DNA of 64,000 bases, from NCBI RefSeq assembly GCF_900148515.1, contig NZ_FRXN01000001.1, positions 558,001 to 622,000 on the forward strand, given 5' to 3'. Each line of letters begins with the position of its first letter. The first letter of the stretch is position 1. The position numbers and the translations under genes are program-made. Below, in pieces: positions 54,786-64,000 of the stretch. The stretch is from Algoriphagus zhangzhouensis. Lineage in GTDB: Bacteria; Bacteroidota; Bacteroidia; Cytophagales; Cyclobacteriaceae. The notes beneath the pieces were generated by a model that was given only the letters and a program-made list of their open reading frames with translations, did not search any database and was not told the DNA's origin.

Positions 54786-56570
54786 TTACCTAACTGTTGT
54801 GATATTACTGGTGACAGTAAATGATCCTACCAATGTACCTTGGGTATAAGTTGGGCTGGTGTATAGACCATCCGACTCAGTTCCAGATGCGGAACCACCG
54901 GTGTATATGTTGAATTTTTTGCCATCTTCTAGTGATGGAGAAGAATAGACTACAGCTGCATATCGTAAGGAAGGACTGAAGGTCAGTACATTATTTCCAT
55001 CAGAATCCTCGATTGCAAAAAGTGTATTCGCAGTTTGTTGACTGAGGTAAACGATCATAGAGTTTTGATCTGAATCTGAGCTAGGAGTTTGGGCCATATT
55101 GGAAGTTCCTGCTCCGATCAATGTTCCTCCAGAAATATGGAATGAGCCATCGAAATCCAGAATGCCATTTGCGCCAGATGCAGGTCCATTGACTATTACT
55201 GTTCCTGCTGTCATTGAAATAGATCCATTGGCATCGATCCCGTCACCTCCTGCTTCCACAACGATATATCCTCCTTGGAAGTAGATGTAGCTATTACTTG
55301 AAGATGAGAATCCATTGCTTTGTCCAGGTCTTGTTCCTGAGCTATCGGCTCCACCCGCGGCATTGATTCCATCATCGCTAGAAACTAATCGAATTTCTCC
55401 TCCATTTATGGTAATGACATTACTTTCTAGACCTTCATAAGATTCAGTGATGGTAATTTTTCCGTCATTGATGGTTAGTTGCTCATCGGCATGGATCGCA
55501 TCATCTCCAGATGCTATATCAAATGTTCCATAATGGATGGCGATATTCCCATCACAGTGGACTGCATCATCAGCGGAATCGATCGTAAATGTTCCTCCCT
55601 CAATCAAATTGTTTACGACAGCTTTTAAGCCTTTAGCTGAGACATCTTCATCATAATTTGAACTTCCACCACCTGTACTCAATTCAAATGTTCCTGCAAC
55701 TACCATGAGGTCTGTTTCAGCTGAAAAACCATCTCCTCCTGTGGTAGTCACATCAAAAACTCCATCATTGATTAAGATATAACCACGGTCTTCATCATCG
55801 TCATTGTCAGATTTGAAAGCGTCCCCATCTGTGTTTAGTGTGAAGTCTCCTCCATTGATTACCAAATAGTCTTTACCTCTAATCCCATCATCCACTGAAT
55901 TGATGATAAATTCTCCACCTCCGATGACTAAGCCATCTTTACTGGTTAAAGCATCATTGTAATTGCCATTAATAGTCAACTTTCCATTTCCATAAATGGA
56001 GAGGTCTGCCTTACTAAAGAAAGTTGCATTGGGTTCGTCATCGTCATCTTCGAAAACATAGTTTTCTGTATCTGAAAAAGTATTAGATGTGCCATCTGGA
56101 AGGAATACAATCACTTTTTCAGCACTGATAACATTGAATGGAGCATTGGAAGAGTTGCTTGCTGTGACTTCGTTTAGGATGATTTTAACAGCTTCCTCTG
56201 ATTCGGTATCTACCGCTATTTGACCATCATTCAAGGTTCCTTGGATAATGTAAGTTCCAGAATTGGTAATAGTGGCCAATGTACCTGAGACAGTAACATC
56301 GGCCACTGTGCCAGAAACAGATATACTGCTTCCGTTCAATTGTATAATTGTGGCATCGTTGGTATCATAAGAATCATCTCCGGACTCTTCATGGTCAGCT
56401 TTATTAGCTTCCATCGCGGAGGAAATGTCATCATCAAAATAATCTGAGTTGACAGGTGCTTCTACTTCATCTTCATCCTCAATGATGATGTCATCACCAT
56501 CGTTTTGATTACAGGAAGAAAAAAGGATTCCCAGGAAAAGGACCGGGTAAATGGCTTGGGTAATTTTCAT
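54786..56570 (-). CDS. Carbohydrate-binding beta-helix lipoprotein (DUF4353/Cthe_2159-like)
   Basis: A 594-residue lipoprotein (LFSSC, about Cys20) with a very acidic linker (residues 24-65). The main part is a right-handed beta-helix of repeated short strands (GKLTINGNYNDALTSKDGLVI, DDGIRGKDYLVINGGDF, DDAIHADEQLTINDGKI, SYEGLESNVITINGGEI) with regular Asp pairs that suggest calcium binding. This is the pattern of the Cthe_2159 polysaccharide-binding family (cellulose and pectin binders). It stands alone but is near the galactosidase-like gene. Confidence 0.88.
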   Translation of the reverse strand: MKITQAIYPVLFLGILFSSCNQNDGDDIIIEDEDEVEAPVNSDYFDDDISSAMEANKADHEESGDDSYDTNDATIIQLNGSSISVSGTVADVTVSGTLATITNSGTYIIQGTLNDGQIAVDTESEEAVKIILNEVTASNSSNAPFNVISAEKVIVFLPDGTSNTFSDTENYVFEDDDDEPNATFFSKADLSIYGNGKLTINGNYNDALTSKDGLVIGGGEFIINSVDDGIRGKDYLVINGGDFTLNTDGDAFKSDNDDDEDRGYILINDGVFDVTTTGGDGFSAETDLMVVAGTFELSTGGGSSNYDEDVSAKGLKAVVNNLIEGGTFTIDSADDAVHCDGNIAIHYGTFDIASGDDAIHADEQLTINDGKITITESYEGLESNVITINGGEIRLVSSDDGINAAGGADSSGTRPGQSNGFSSSSNSYIYFQGGYIVVEAGGDGIDANGSISMTAGTVIVNGPASGANGILDFDGSFHISGGTLIGAGTSNMAQTPSSDSDQNSMIVYLSQQTANTLFAIEDSDGNNVLTFSPSLRYAAVVYSSPSLEDGKKFNIYTGGSASGTESDGLYTSPTYTQGTLVGSFTVTSNITTVR

Positions 56571-56746
56571 AACAGCGTTGGTTTGATTTAAACTCCTTGG
56601 ATTAAAATCTTGTGTGAAAATTACGCTGGCATTCCATCTTTAGTTTGTCTCCAATTTCAAAATGAGACGAACAAGGCTTTTTCTGCGATGAACTCGTGCT
56701 GTTTAATGTCTTTTAAAGTTTGAGAATTCTGGAATAGACAAAAAAT

Positions 56747-56783
56747 AAGGGAAACAGCCTCGATAAATAAGGCCGTTTCCCTT
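56747..56783 (-). terminator. Terminator of the molybdenum hydroxylase cluster
   Basis: AAGGGAAACAGCCT (56747-56760) and AGGCCGTTTCCCTT (56770-56783) pair with one mismatch; a TTATTTTTT tail follows on the minus strand. Confidence 0.8.
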
Positions 56784-56805
56784 TAATTTGAGTTAATGAA
56801 CTTTA

Positions 56806-59800
56806 CTACTGCTTAACCTTTATATAATCCCTTTTTCCTACTTCTAAAGCATTGCTGACTTCTTGTACAGTAGCGGGCGCATCCAATTTGAAAAAGCCCG
56901 AAAGTCCTCTTTCTACTCTAGAATCACGAATAGCAGACTTGATCGCAAAGAATACGGAAGTTGCTAAAACCAAGGGTGGTTCTCCCACCTCTTTGGAGGA
57001 GAAAAGTCCATTAGGATTCTCTGGTACCTCTTTGGAATTGCTTCTTGGATATAGATAGGTATTCATTTCCAAAGGAATTGTAGTAATCGCTGGTGGCTTA
57101 TACCGCCAAGTATTTAATGTATTCAATTGTCCTTTATTCTCACCATCTGGTTCAAAGACCAGTTTTTCGGTCATCACATAACCAACTCCCTGGATAAAGG
57201 CTCCTTCGACTTGCCCAATATCTATGGCAGGATTCAAGCTCCAGCCCATGTCGTAGACGATATCTGCTCTCAAGATTTTTACCTCCCCAGTCAATACATC
57301 TACTTCAACTTCTGAACAAGCTGCCGAATAAGTAAACCCGACAAATGAATCCACAGCGCCTGTATTAGAAGGTACATCTGCTATCGAAATTCCCGGAATC
57401 GGTTTATTCTCTTCCACGGTCTTAAAAGTCATAGCAGGAATAGGAACTGTTCCTCCCGGAATTGGTGCTGTAAAAGATGAAATCAAGTCTATTCGATACT
57501 GATAAGCTAAAGCCACCAAATTTTGCCAAATCAACTTGGGATGCTGGTCACCAGGTTTGGTGACTGACGAAGCCCAACCTTCGACTCCATAGTTCCAAAA
57601 ATCAATTCCCTGCTCCTTACACCATTCATCCCCATTGTCCTTGAGTAATTGGTATCCGAACTCAGTCATACGCTTGCGCATTTTTTCGCAAGCTTGCTTC
57701 ACAGCCTCTCCATTGTATGCCGTACCGGTTGAACCACCAGTGCTGGTTGGGTTAGGTATAATCCGGGTATTTGGTCCGTGAATCTGGATCAGGTCCATTG
57801 GGACATTTAGAACATAGGAAGCAACTTGCTCCACTTTGGTCATCATTCCTTGTCCCATATCTACCCCTCCCTGATTAATGGAAATACTTCCATCACCAGA
57901 AAATACCGAAACCACAGCTGCGGCCTGCTCAATCATGACCAGATTATATCCTGAGCCATATTTTACAGGAAGCATATAAATCCCCCGCTTTTTCCATTTA
58001 TTGGTTTTATTAAACTCCTGGACGGCTTTTAGACGATTGTGATAATTGCTTTTTTCAGCCACATAATCCCAAACATCTTTCATGTAGCAAAAAGAAAGGG
58101 CTTGGCCGAAAGGAGTAACATCTCCCCTTTCGTACATATTTTTGAGCCTGAGTTCCGCCGGATCCATTTTGATGGCATAAGCAGCATCATCAATCGCATT
58201 TTCCAAAATCAATTTTCCTTGGATATCTCCGAAAGCCCTCATCGCTGTGTTTGGGGCCTTGTTAGTTCGACAAACATCCAATTGACTTTCGAAATTTTGA
58301 ACCTTATAGGCATTGTCGATTCGGAGCTGAACGCAATTACTGACGATATAGGAACAATCATAAAAAGCCCCACCATCTGCCCACATTTTAACGAAAAAGC
58401 CTCGAATCAATCCTTTATCTTCAGGTCTTAAATTCCCTTGATCAACTGCGATTTGGTATTGGCCATAATACCCATGACGCTTACCGATCATTGCAGTATC
58501 ATGTTCTCGTTTCATGATCAGGCGAATCGGTTTATTGAGTTTTTTAGCTGCCACAGCCACTGGCCCAACAATGAATTTGGTTTGTTCTGTCTTACCTCCA
58601 TAGCCACCTCCAACTTGATTGATTTCCACCTGAACTTTATTTTGTTCAGATGCCAGAGTACTCGCGATAGTCTGGTGCATCTCCATTGGACTTTGTGAAG
58701 ATGGATGAACCAAAATTTGATTGTCGTCCTGAGGAAAAGCCACGCAAGATTGGGTTTCCATGTAGAAATGGACCTGTTCTCCAGATATCTGGGTGTTTTC
58801 TACCACTAGACATTTAGCACCATCCAATTTTTCTTTTCTCACTTTTGGCTTTTTGTCCAAAGGATCCTTTTGCTGATCGGTCCAATACAGTTCCGTTCCT
58901 GGTCTTGTGATTTTCCAAATATGGGTTGTAAATGGAGCCGTACTTGGACTGTCAGGGAAGATACTTCCCAGCCTAATAGCATCATCGATTGAAATGATGG
59001 GTTGCTCCCATCCTGGATTTGTTGGAGTTTCTCCTCCTTGCCAAGTGATTGGACCATAACCCACGCAGTATTCGGAAGCATATTCACCGATTTCAATTGC
59101 ATCTTTCTCCTTTTCGGCGATGACCATGGCGATCACCTGTCCTGGATACATGATGTTTTGGGTTGCAAACATGGGTTGATCATAGCCCATTCCCTGAAGA
59201 TTAAGTCCTCCGATAGGGATATCCTTTGCTGTAATCAATGTATAAAATGAGGTGAATTTGTCAGCTAAAACATCTTCCAGTTGATCTGCATCTATCTTTT
59301 CCTTGGAATCTGGATCGATGAAAAAGTAATCTGCCAGAGACCTGGTAGATTGAATAAATGCTGCATTTTTACCAATTGGTGGGATTTTGATTTCATGGGT
59401 ATAATGAACCTGTCCCATCGCTTGATGAAATGCCATCAATTTGATGTAAGGCTGAGAAACGGGAGCTTTGAAATCTTGGTTTTCATAATACTGAGTGCCT
59501 CCAGTTACGCCCCAATTACCCCAATTGATTTCTCCTGCCGATTTTAAATACTTTGGAACATACATAGGCTCTGTCTCCAGCAAAGTCTTTACAATCGCCT
59601 TGTACAAAAATGAATTTGCTAGGTTGATTCGATAGGCATCTGTAAAGCCTTCGGAAAGAAGTCCCTTATTACGCCCTTTTTCCTCCCAATATGCCAGTTC
59701 TTTACTTACTTCTCTATTTAGGACGCGAAGCAGACCTGGTAGCAAATCCAAACTTAATTTCTTCCCTTTCAGCCACTGTTCAGAATTGGAAGCATGCCAA

Positions 59801-61377
59801 GTGACTGGAGCTATTCCACCAAAAACTATACTTGCATCTGTAATTTCATAAGTATCATTGAAGGAGATCCGAGTACAATTGTTTACGATTGAATGGGAAT
59901 TGACTTCTCTTAAAGCTACTTTCTGGGAGAGTGTAACTTCATTTTCCTTTCCGATAGGCAAATGGTATTTCAATATGACAATATCCTGAGCCAAATCTGG
60001 ATTCTTCAATAGTTGATTTACCAAATTGGAAACCTTCCATTTGACTTCTTTTCCAGTTTTGATCCTCAGTAAACTAATCTCAGCATCACAGGCATCCAAA
60101 GCGGTAAAGAGATCTGATGGGAAGGGTTCTCTTTCAAAAATATGATGTAAGACCAACATGGTATTTCCAGCCAAGGAAGCAGCATTCCTGACGATCATAC
60201 CTGCTGTACGATGGCACATAAACTCCAAAGCCCCTATTGTTGAGGTTGGAGAAAGATCATTCTCGGATATATAATTTTCTAGGAGAGTCAATAACTCTGA
60301 ATAGGTTGTAGATGCTCCTACTTCTATTTCCGATTCCAGTTTATTTATTCCATAGAAGTCCGGGATCAATTTGATATCGACAAAAAGCTTTACCTCTGGG
60401 AATTCATCTATATAAATCCCATAAGAAGTATTGCCAAAAACGATTCGCGTAGTCTTGGCAGAATTATTTTTCAATACCTTTTTTAACTCGTCTAGTGACT
60501 GGGGAGTAATCCAGCTTTGATAGCTTTCTATCACATTAACCGGAGGTAATGGAGCTTTTGCAGCCTCTGGGAAAGGAATGTTGATCGTGTCATGGATCAT
60601 GACTTCCTCGCATTTATCCTCAGTGACGCACTTCATCCTGTTTTCTTCATCCAGCGTTGACCAATCTGAAGCAAAAGTCTTCATTCCCGTCAAAATCGAT
60701 CTGTAACCCGTACAGCGACAGATATTCCCGTCAAATATTTCCTCTATCTGTTGTTTGGTCGGACTTGGATTTTCAGAAAGAAAAGCAGACATATTCATCA
60801 CAAAGCCGACGGTACAATAGCCACACTGGGTCCCATTATTGATGGCTAGTCTGTGTGCAACTGGATTCATCCCTTCATGCACATCAGAATTATCAGGATC
60901 TGATACACAGGTTGCCGTTATTCCATTTTGGGAAGTGCTTTTTAGCTTTTTAATAGACTTATCCAACTTATGCTCATGGAGATTCAATAAGTTTGCCTTC
61001 GCCTCATTCCAAGCCTTTGGAGGAGGAACTTCACTTGGTAAGACTCCTCTTGATCCTGATGGTGTGAAAGTCAAGTGTTTGTTTTCTGGTCTTTCTACTC
61101 CACCTGTACCTTCGACAGTAGTCACGCTTAGCCCTCCCAAAGCACAAACAGGCCTCAAACAGGAGTTTATTGACTTGTGTTCAACTTTATTTTTTTCCTC
61201 ATTCCAATTGGATAAAATCACGGTACAGGCACCGCAACCGCCTTGACCACAGCCTTTTTTGGCTCCAATCAGACCAACTTCTTCGGATCTAATGTAATCC
61301 AGCAATAGTAAATCGGGCTTTGGGTTTTCAATGGTTACTGGTTTTCCATTGAGAAAAAATGAAACGGAATTTTTCAT
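56806..61377 (-). CDS. Fused molybdenum hydroxylase (xanthine dehydrogenase/aldehyde oxidase family)
   Basis: A 1,523-residue protein with the eukaryotic-style order in one chain. Two [2Fe-2S] domains come first (CGQGGCGAC at about 48-56; QCGYC and CRCTG near 190-240). An FAD domain follows (about 290-500), then the molybdopterin domains (GGGYGGKTEQTKF, NTAMRAFGDIQGK, GGVDMGQGMMTKVEQ). The catalytic Glu is in KEVGEPPL near the C-terminus. After GGK stands Thr, where xanthine dehydrogenases have Glu, so a purine substrate is doubtful. An extra stretch of about 80 residues separates the two iron-sulfur domains. No Tat signal, so cytoplasmic. Start at ATG 61377; it follows the phosphoesterase gene by 20 bases. 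Confidence 0.9.
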   Translation of the reverse strand: MKNSVSFFLNGKPVTIENPKPDLLLLDYIRSEEVGLIGAKKGCGQGGCGACTVILSNWNEEKNKVEHKSINSCLRPVCALGGLSVTTVEGTGGVERPENKHLTFTPSGSRGVLPSEVPPPKAWNEAKANLLNLHEHKLDKSIKKLKSTSQNGITATCVSDPDNSDVHEGMNPVAHRLAINNGTQCGYCTVGFVMNMSAFLSENPSPTKQQIEEIFDGNICRCTGYRSILTGMKTFASDWSTLDEENRMKCVTEDKCEEVMIHDTINIPFPEAAKAPLPPVNVIESYQSWITPQSLDELKKVLKNNSAKTTRIVFGNTSYGIYIDEFPEVKLFVDIKLIPDFYGINKLESEIEVGASTTYSELLTLLENYISENDLSPTSTIGALEFMCHRTAGMIVRNAASLAGNTMLVLHHIFEREPFPSDLFTALDACDAEISLLRIKTGKEVKWKVSNLVNQLLKNPDLAQDIVILKYHLPIGKENEVTLSQKVALREVNSHSIVNNCTRISFNDTYEITDASIVFGGIAPVTWHASNSEQWLKGKKLSLDLLPGLLRVLNREVSKELAYWEEKGRNKGLLSEGFTDAYRINLANSFLYKAIVKTLLETEPMYVPKYLKSAGEINWGNWGVTGGTQYYENQDFKAPVSQPYIKLMAFHQAMGQVHYTHEIKIPPIGKNAAFIQSTRSLADYFFIDPDSKEKIDADQLEDVLADKFTSFYTLITAKDIPIGGLNLQGMGYDQPMFATQNIMYPGQVIAMVIAEKEKDAIEIGEYASEYCVGYGPITWQGGETPTNPGWEQPIISIDDAIRLGSIFPDSPSTAPFTTHIWKITRPGTELYWTDQQKDPLDKKPKVRKEKLDGAKCLVVENTQISGEQVHFYMETQSCVAFPQDDNQILVHPSSQSPMEMHQTIASTLASEQNKVQVEINQVGGGYGGKTEQTKFIVGPVAVAAKKLNKPIRLIMKREHDTAMIGKRHGYYGQYQIAVDQGNLRPEDKGLIRGFFVKMWADGGAFYDCSYIVSNCVQLRIDNAYKVQNFESQLDVCRTNKAPNTAMRAFGDIQGKLILENAIDDAAYAIKMDPAELRLKNMYERGDVTPFGQALSFCYMKDVWDYVAEKSNYHNRLKAVQEFNKTNKWKKRGIYMLPVKYGSGYNLVMIEQAAAVVSVFSGDGSISINQGGVDMGQGMMTKVEQVASYVLNVPMDLIQIHGPNTRIIPNPTSTGGSTGTAYNGEAVKQACEKMRKRMTEFGYQLLKDNGDEWCKEQGIDFWNYGVEGWASSVTKPGDQHPKLIWQNLVALAYQYRIDLISSFTAPIPGGTVPIPAMTFKTVEENKPIPGISIADVPSNTGAVDSFVGFTYSAACSEVEVDVLTGEVKILRADIVYDMGWSLNPAIDIGQVEGAFIQGVGYVMTEKLVFEPDGENKGQLNTLNTWRYKPPAITTIPLEMNTYLYPRSNSKEVPENPNGLFSSKEVGEPPLVLATSVFFAIKSAIRDSRVERGLSGFFKLDAPATVQEVSNALEVGKRDYIKVKQ

Positions 61378-61397
61378 AATTAAAATGTAAAATGGAA

Positions 61398-62960
61398 TCA
61401 AGAGGTCTTTTTAGATCCCGTTGATTTGGTATTAAAAATTTGATTGAAATTCTTCTGGATATAGGTAAGTGGATGCTCTGTTGAACTTGGGGTTTTACCA
61501 CTGAGTTTTTGAACCATGTTAGCCATCGTGCGGTGAAGATCATTAACATGATCTATGTCCACTTTGGTCGTCCCAGATACTGGTTGAACAGAAGGAAATT
61601 CAGTTCTTGGAGTGGCTAAATTCAAAACTCCCGATAAACTTGGAGCAGCCTTATCCCTTTCGGTCAAGTTTCCTTGAAGTTGGAAACATTCCTGAATGGT
61701 TTTGATCACCGAAGTATGATCATATGGAGTGTATCCACTTGGTCTAGCTATTAAACCTTCCTGAATATATGGATTCACTAAGACGCATGGAACTCTCACC
61801 CCGAATCTATTAAAAAGAAAACCATCTTGCCCAGGAGGATTTGTTGGATCAGGATTTTGCGCTTCTCCTGGTGGAGGAACATGATCATAGCAGCCCCCAT
61901 GTTCATCATATGTTATGATCAATAGAGTGGACTCAAAACAAGGAGATTGCTGAACTGCATCGTATATATCTGCGATGAGTTGTTCGCCTGGCCGGATATC
62001 AGTTGGTGGATGTTGATCATTTTGATCATCCCCTCCAAAACTTGGCTCTAAGAATGAATAACTAGGAAGTTTCCCACTTTTACATAGCTGATAGAACTGA
62101 TCCAAATTCCCGAAATTCGAATTGAATTTTGGGTCATGAAGTGCTGTCATACAAAGTCGGGTCAGACTAAAATATCCCTCTCCAAACTCTCCGTCGGCAT
62201 CTTTTGCTTTTTGTTTTTCAGATTCAGGCATCAGATTGTTGCCAAAAATTCCCCAACTCAAATCAGTTCTTCCCTGATCAATTGCTGTTTGAATTTGGTT
62301 GAAAATAGTTTGATGATCAGTAAAAGCATTTGGATCATTGTTCACATTGCCCCCAGAAGTTGCAGCATGGATAAAACTCCTATTCGGCAAGGTTTGACTT
62401 GGAATAGAGCAATGGTAATTGTCACAGACAGCAAAACCTTTTGCCAGTCCTGAAAGCACCGGAGTTTGAGCTGGTGTAAAACACTTCATGATATTCCGAG
62501 GATTGCTCGGTTGATCACCAAAGGTGTATGCTCCATATAACATGGCATTCTGATAATTCTGTACAAAACCCATGTTGACTGGGTCAGGCGGATAAAGCTG
62601 AGCCACATTGTAATGGCTGAACAACTGGTGATTGGTGTCTTTAAACCCTTCCCCAGGGTCTGGATCTGGCAAACAAAAGTTAACAGGATTGTTCACCGGT
62701 TTTCCATAACTGTATTTTACCTCCCCGTTCTGTTCGATTGGGACTTTTTCAATGAACGGAATTCCATCCGAATCAATGTTATTCAAAGGATTCCAAAGGC
62801 CATAATCAAGTCCTTCAAAATCTTGTCCATTAGGTGGATCCTGATCGTGGTACAACCAACCTAAAAGATTGTCAAATGATCTATTTTCCAGCATCAAGAC
62901 TACTATGTGCTTGATGTTTTGCTGCAAACGTGCGGTTTGATCTTCTAAATATTGGCTCAT
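61398..62960 (-). CDS. Phospholipase C/acid phosphatase-type phosphoesterase
   Basis: A 520-residue member of the alkaline-phosphatase superfamily (phosphoesterase family PF04185). The N-terminal motif IVVLMLENRSFDNLLGW has the usual ligand Glu and Asn, and LIITYDEHGGCYDHVPPPG has the Asp, Glu and His set. No signal peptide is visible at the chosen ATG 62960, unusual for this mostly exported family. The gene begins 2 bases after the cytochrome-motif gene and 20 bases before the molybdenum hydroxylase gene, so the three are one operon. Confidence 0.88.
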   Translation of the reverse strand: MSQYLEDQTARLQQNIKHIVVLMLENRSFDNLLGWLYHDQDPPNGQDFEGLDYGLWNPLNNIDSDGIPFIEKVPIEQNGEVKYSYGKPVNNPVNFCLPDPDPGEGFKDTNHQLFSHYNVAQLYPPDPVNMGFVQNYQNAMLYGAYTFGDQPSNPRNIMKCFTPAQTPVLSGLAKGFAVCDNYHCSIPSQTLPNRSFIHAATSGGNVNNDPNAFTDHQTIFNQIQTAIDQGRTDLSWGIFGNNLMPESEKQKAKDADGEFGEGYFSLTRLCMTALHDPKFNSNFGNLDQFYQLCKSGKLPSYSFLEPSFGGDDQNDQHPPTDIRPGEQLIADIYDAVQQSPCFESTLLIITYDEHGGCYDHVPPPGEAQNPDPTNPPGQDGFLFNRFGVRVPCVLVNPYIQEGLIARPSGYTPYDHTSVIKTIQECFQLQGNLTERDKAAPSLSGVLNLATPRTEFPSVQPVSGTTKVDIDHVNDLHRTMANMVQKLSGKTPSSTEHPLTYIQKNFNQIFNTKSTGSKKTS

Positions 62961-62962
62961 GA

Positions 62963-64000
62963 TCAATCTAGTTGAGGTACATTGATTTTTAAAGAGCCGT
63001 CACGATTCATTTCTACAGGTAGCCTTTCAAATTCTGAAGTCCAATAACCTTCTACTTCTTCATCCTTCCATTCTGTGAAATACCCAAGTGCCAATGAAAC
63101 TTGAAGTGAAAAATCACATGATGTTGCATCTGCAGTGTACGGGGTTGCACATTCCAGATTTTTAAAATAATCGATGAATTCCTCAGCTTGAGTCTCTGTC
63201 AGTTTGGTTAATTGTCCCAAAGCATTGGTGTCTCCGATAAATGATTCTTTCGGTACCAATGCTGCTATTTGTGGGAATTCTGCTGTTGCATGACAAGACA
63301 TACAAGAAGAAGTATTCAAATCCACTGGACCATCCAGTCTTCCGCCCCAGCCTAAGTGTTGTGGAGGTAATTGAGTAGAATCAGGATTGATTTTGGTTTG
63401 CTTCAGATTGGGGTTGATGATGGTTTTAGTCACCGGATATGGATTGATGAAATTCGTGGTGTCCTGAGGATCATTCCCAAATTGAATTCCAACGGGAACC
63501 AGGTTTTCAGCTCTAAAAGAGCCTTCTTTTCCATTATTCAGCTTGCCATTGTAGCAGAAGGTACCAAAGACCCATCCAGTGCCATATTGATCAGCTCTAG
63601 GATCGCGAACCATCACATCCATTTGAATCAGATGCATTTTTTTGACAACTCTTCCAGTATCCTGACCATTATTCCAGGTTGGTGTGATATAAGCATTCCA
63701 GGTCATAGGATTGACCAAATAGTCAACTTCTGACTCATCCGCATCTGTAAAAAGCAATTTGAAAATTACAGTTCCAACAGGGAATCCATTGGGTTTTTGT
63801 GTCGCATATGGATCTGGATTATCCTTGTCTTTCCACATTTGAGCCAATGTATATCCCGCAAATTCATTGTAAAATCCCAAAGCATAAGTTTGATGCGAAG
63901 TCTTTTGATCGGGGCCTAATTGATAAGGACCTATTTCTGCCTCTTTAGCCAATCCATGAAAACCCTCTGACCCTTGCGGACCCCAATGCATCCAAGGCAT
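62963..64000 (-). CDS. Cytochrome c-motif protein, probably truncated by the window end
   Basis: At least 345 residues are visible. An ATG lies at the very edge, but there is no signal peptide, so the gene almost certainly continues upstream. One heme-binding motif CMSCH is near residue 235, in a context of polar, soluble protein (MHLIQMDVMVRDPRADQYGTGWVFGTFCYNG). I do not recognise a more specific family. Located two bases before the phosphoesterase gene. As the only heme-type protein in the cluster it may receive or supply electrons, which is speculation. Confidence 0.7.
   Translation of the reverse strand: MPWMHWGPQGSEGFHGLAKEAEIGPYQLGPDQKTSHQTYALGFYNEFAGYTLAQMWKDKDNPDPYATQKPNGFPVGTVIFKLLFTDADESEVDYLVNPMTWNAYITPTWNNGQDTGRVVKKMHLIQMDVMVRDPRADQYGTGWVFGTFCYNGKLNNGKEGSFRAENLVPVGIQFGNDPQDTTNFINPYPVTKTIINPNLKQTKINPDSTQLPPQHLGWGGRLDGPVDLNTSSCMSCHATAEFPQIAALVPKESFIGDTNALGQLTKLTETQAEEFIDYFKNLECATPYTADATSCDFSLQVSLALGYFTEWKDEEVEGYWTSEFERLPVEMNRDGSLKINVPQLD

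Noticed and set aside
60839..61246. 135-residue plus-strand frame
   Set aside because: Antisense to the iron-sulfur domains of the molybdenum hydroxylase.

Overview
The window reads as a chromosomal segment from a marine-type Bacteroidota bacterium of the order Cytophagales, most like Algoriphagus or a close Cyclobacteriaceae relative. Grounds: moderate-to-low G+C, TAnnTTTG-type -7 promoter boxes with an upstream TTTG, almost no Shine-Dalgarno sequences, a compact RpoD of 287 residues, a bacillithiol deacetylase (BshB1), many short lipoprotein signal peptides, and large palindromic intergenic repeats. The genus is an inference; no 16S rRNA gene is present.

Region 1 (1-20.7 kb) is mostly core genome. 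It holds the 3' part of thrS followed by infC-rpmI-rplT, two secreted carbohydrate-active proteins, an ABC exporter pair, tRNA-Met with an unusual repeat array around a GIY-YIG nuclease gene, a START-like protein, an LptF/G permease, rpsO, pnp, rpoD, trxB, an M23/LysM peptidase, bshB1, pdxH, a YqgE protein, a DUF349 protein and tRNA-Thr with a truncated GIY-YIG gene behind it.

Region 2 (21-40.5 kb) is an accessory metabolic region. Three large secreted lipoproteins share a beta-propeller dehydrogenase plus HEAT core but carry different electron-transfer or binding modules: cytochrome c plus discoidin, ThuA plus LamG plus azurin-type copper domain, and planctomycete-type cytochrome c. The ThuA/copper protein is in an operon with a ketose 3-epimerase-like isomerase and a Gfo/Idh/MocA oxidoreductase, next to a divergent AraC regulator. 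The block is bracketed by two 170-bp near-identical palindromic elements in inverted orientation. I infer a periplasmic sugar-oxidation (keto-sugar) system feeding electrons to small redox carriers. A LytS/LytR-type two-component system with a 38-codon membrane ORF in front, a DASS transporter and an orphan AT-rich gene follow.

Region 3 (40.8-64 kb) holds secreted peptidases (M1, M24, M20, M13), an OmpR/histidine-kinase pair, a tandem RskA-like lipoprotein, a galactosidase-like protein with an inserted LamG-like domain, a beta-helix carbohydrate-binding protein, and a minus-strand cluster of a cytochrome-c-motif protein (cut by the window end), a phospholipase-C-type phosphoesterase and a 1,523-residue fused molybdenum hydroxylase. 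Intergenic regions at 34, 40.6 and 51.5 kb share a dispersed hairpin-rich repeat family.
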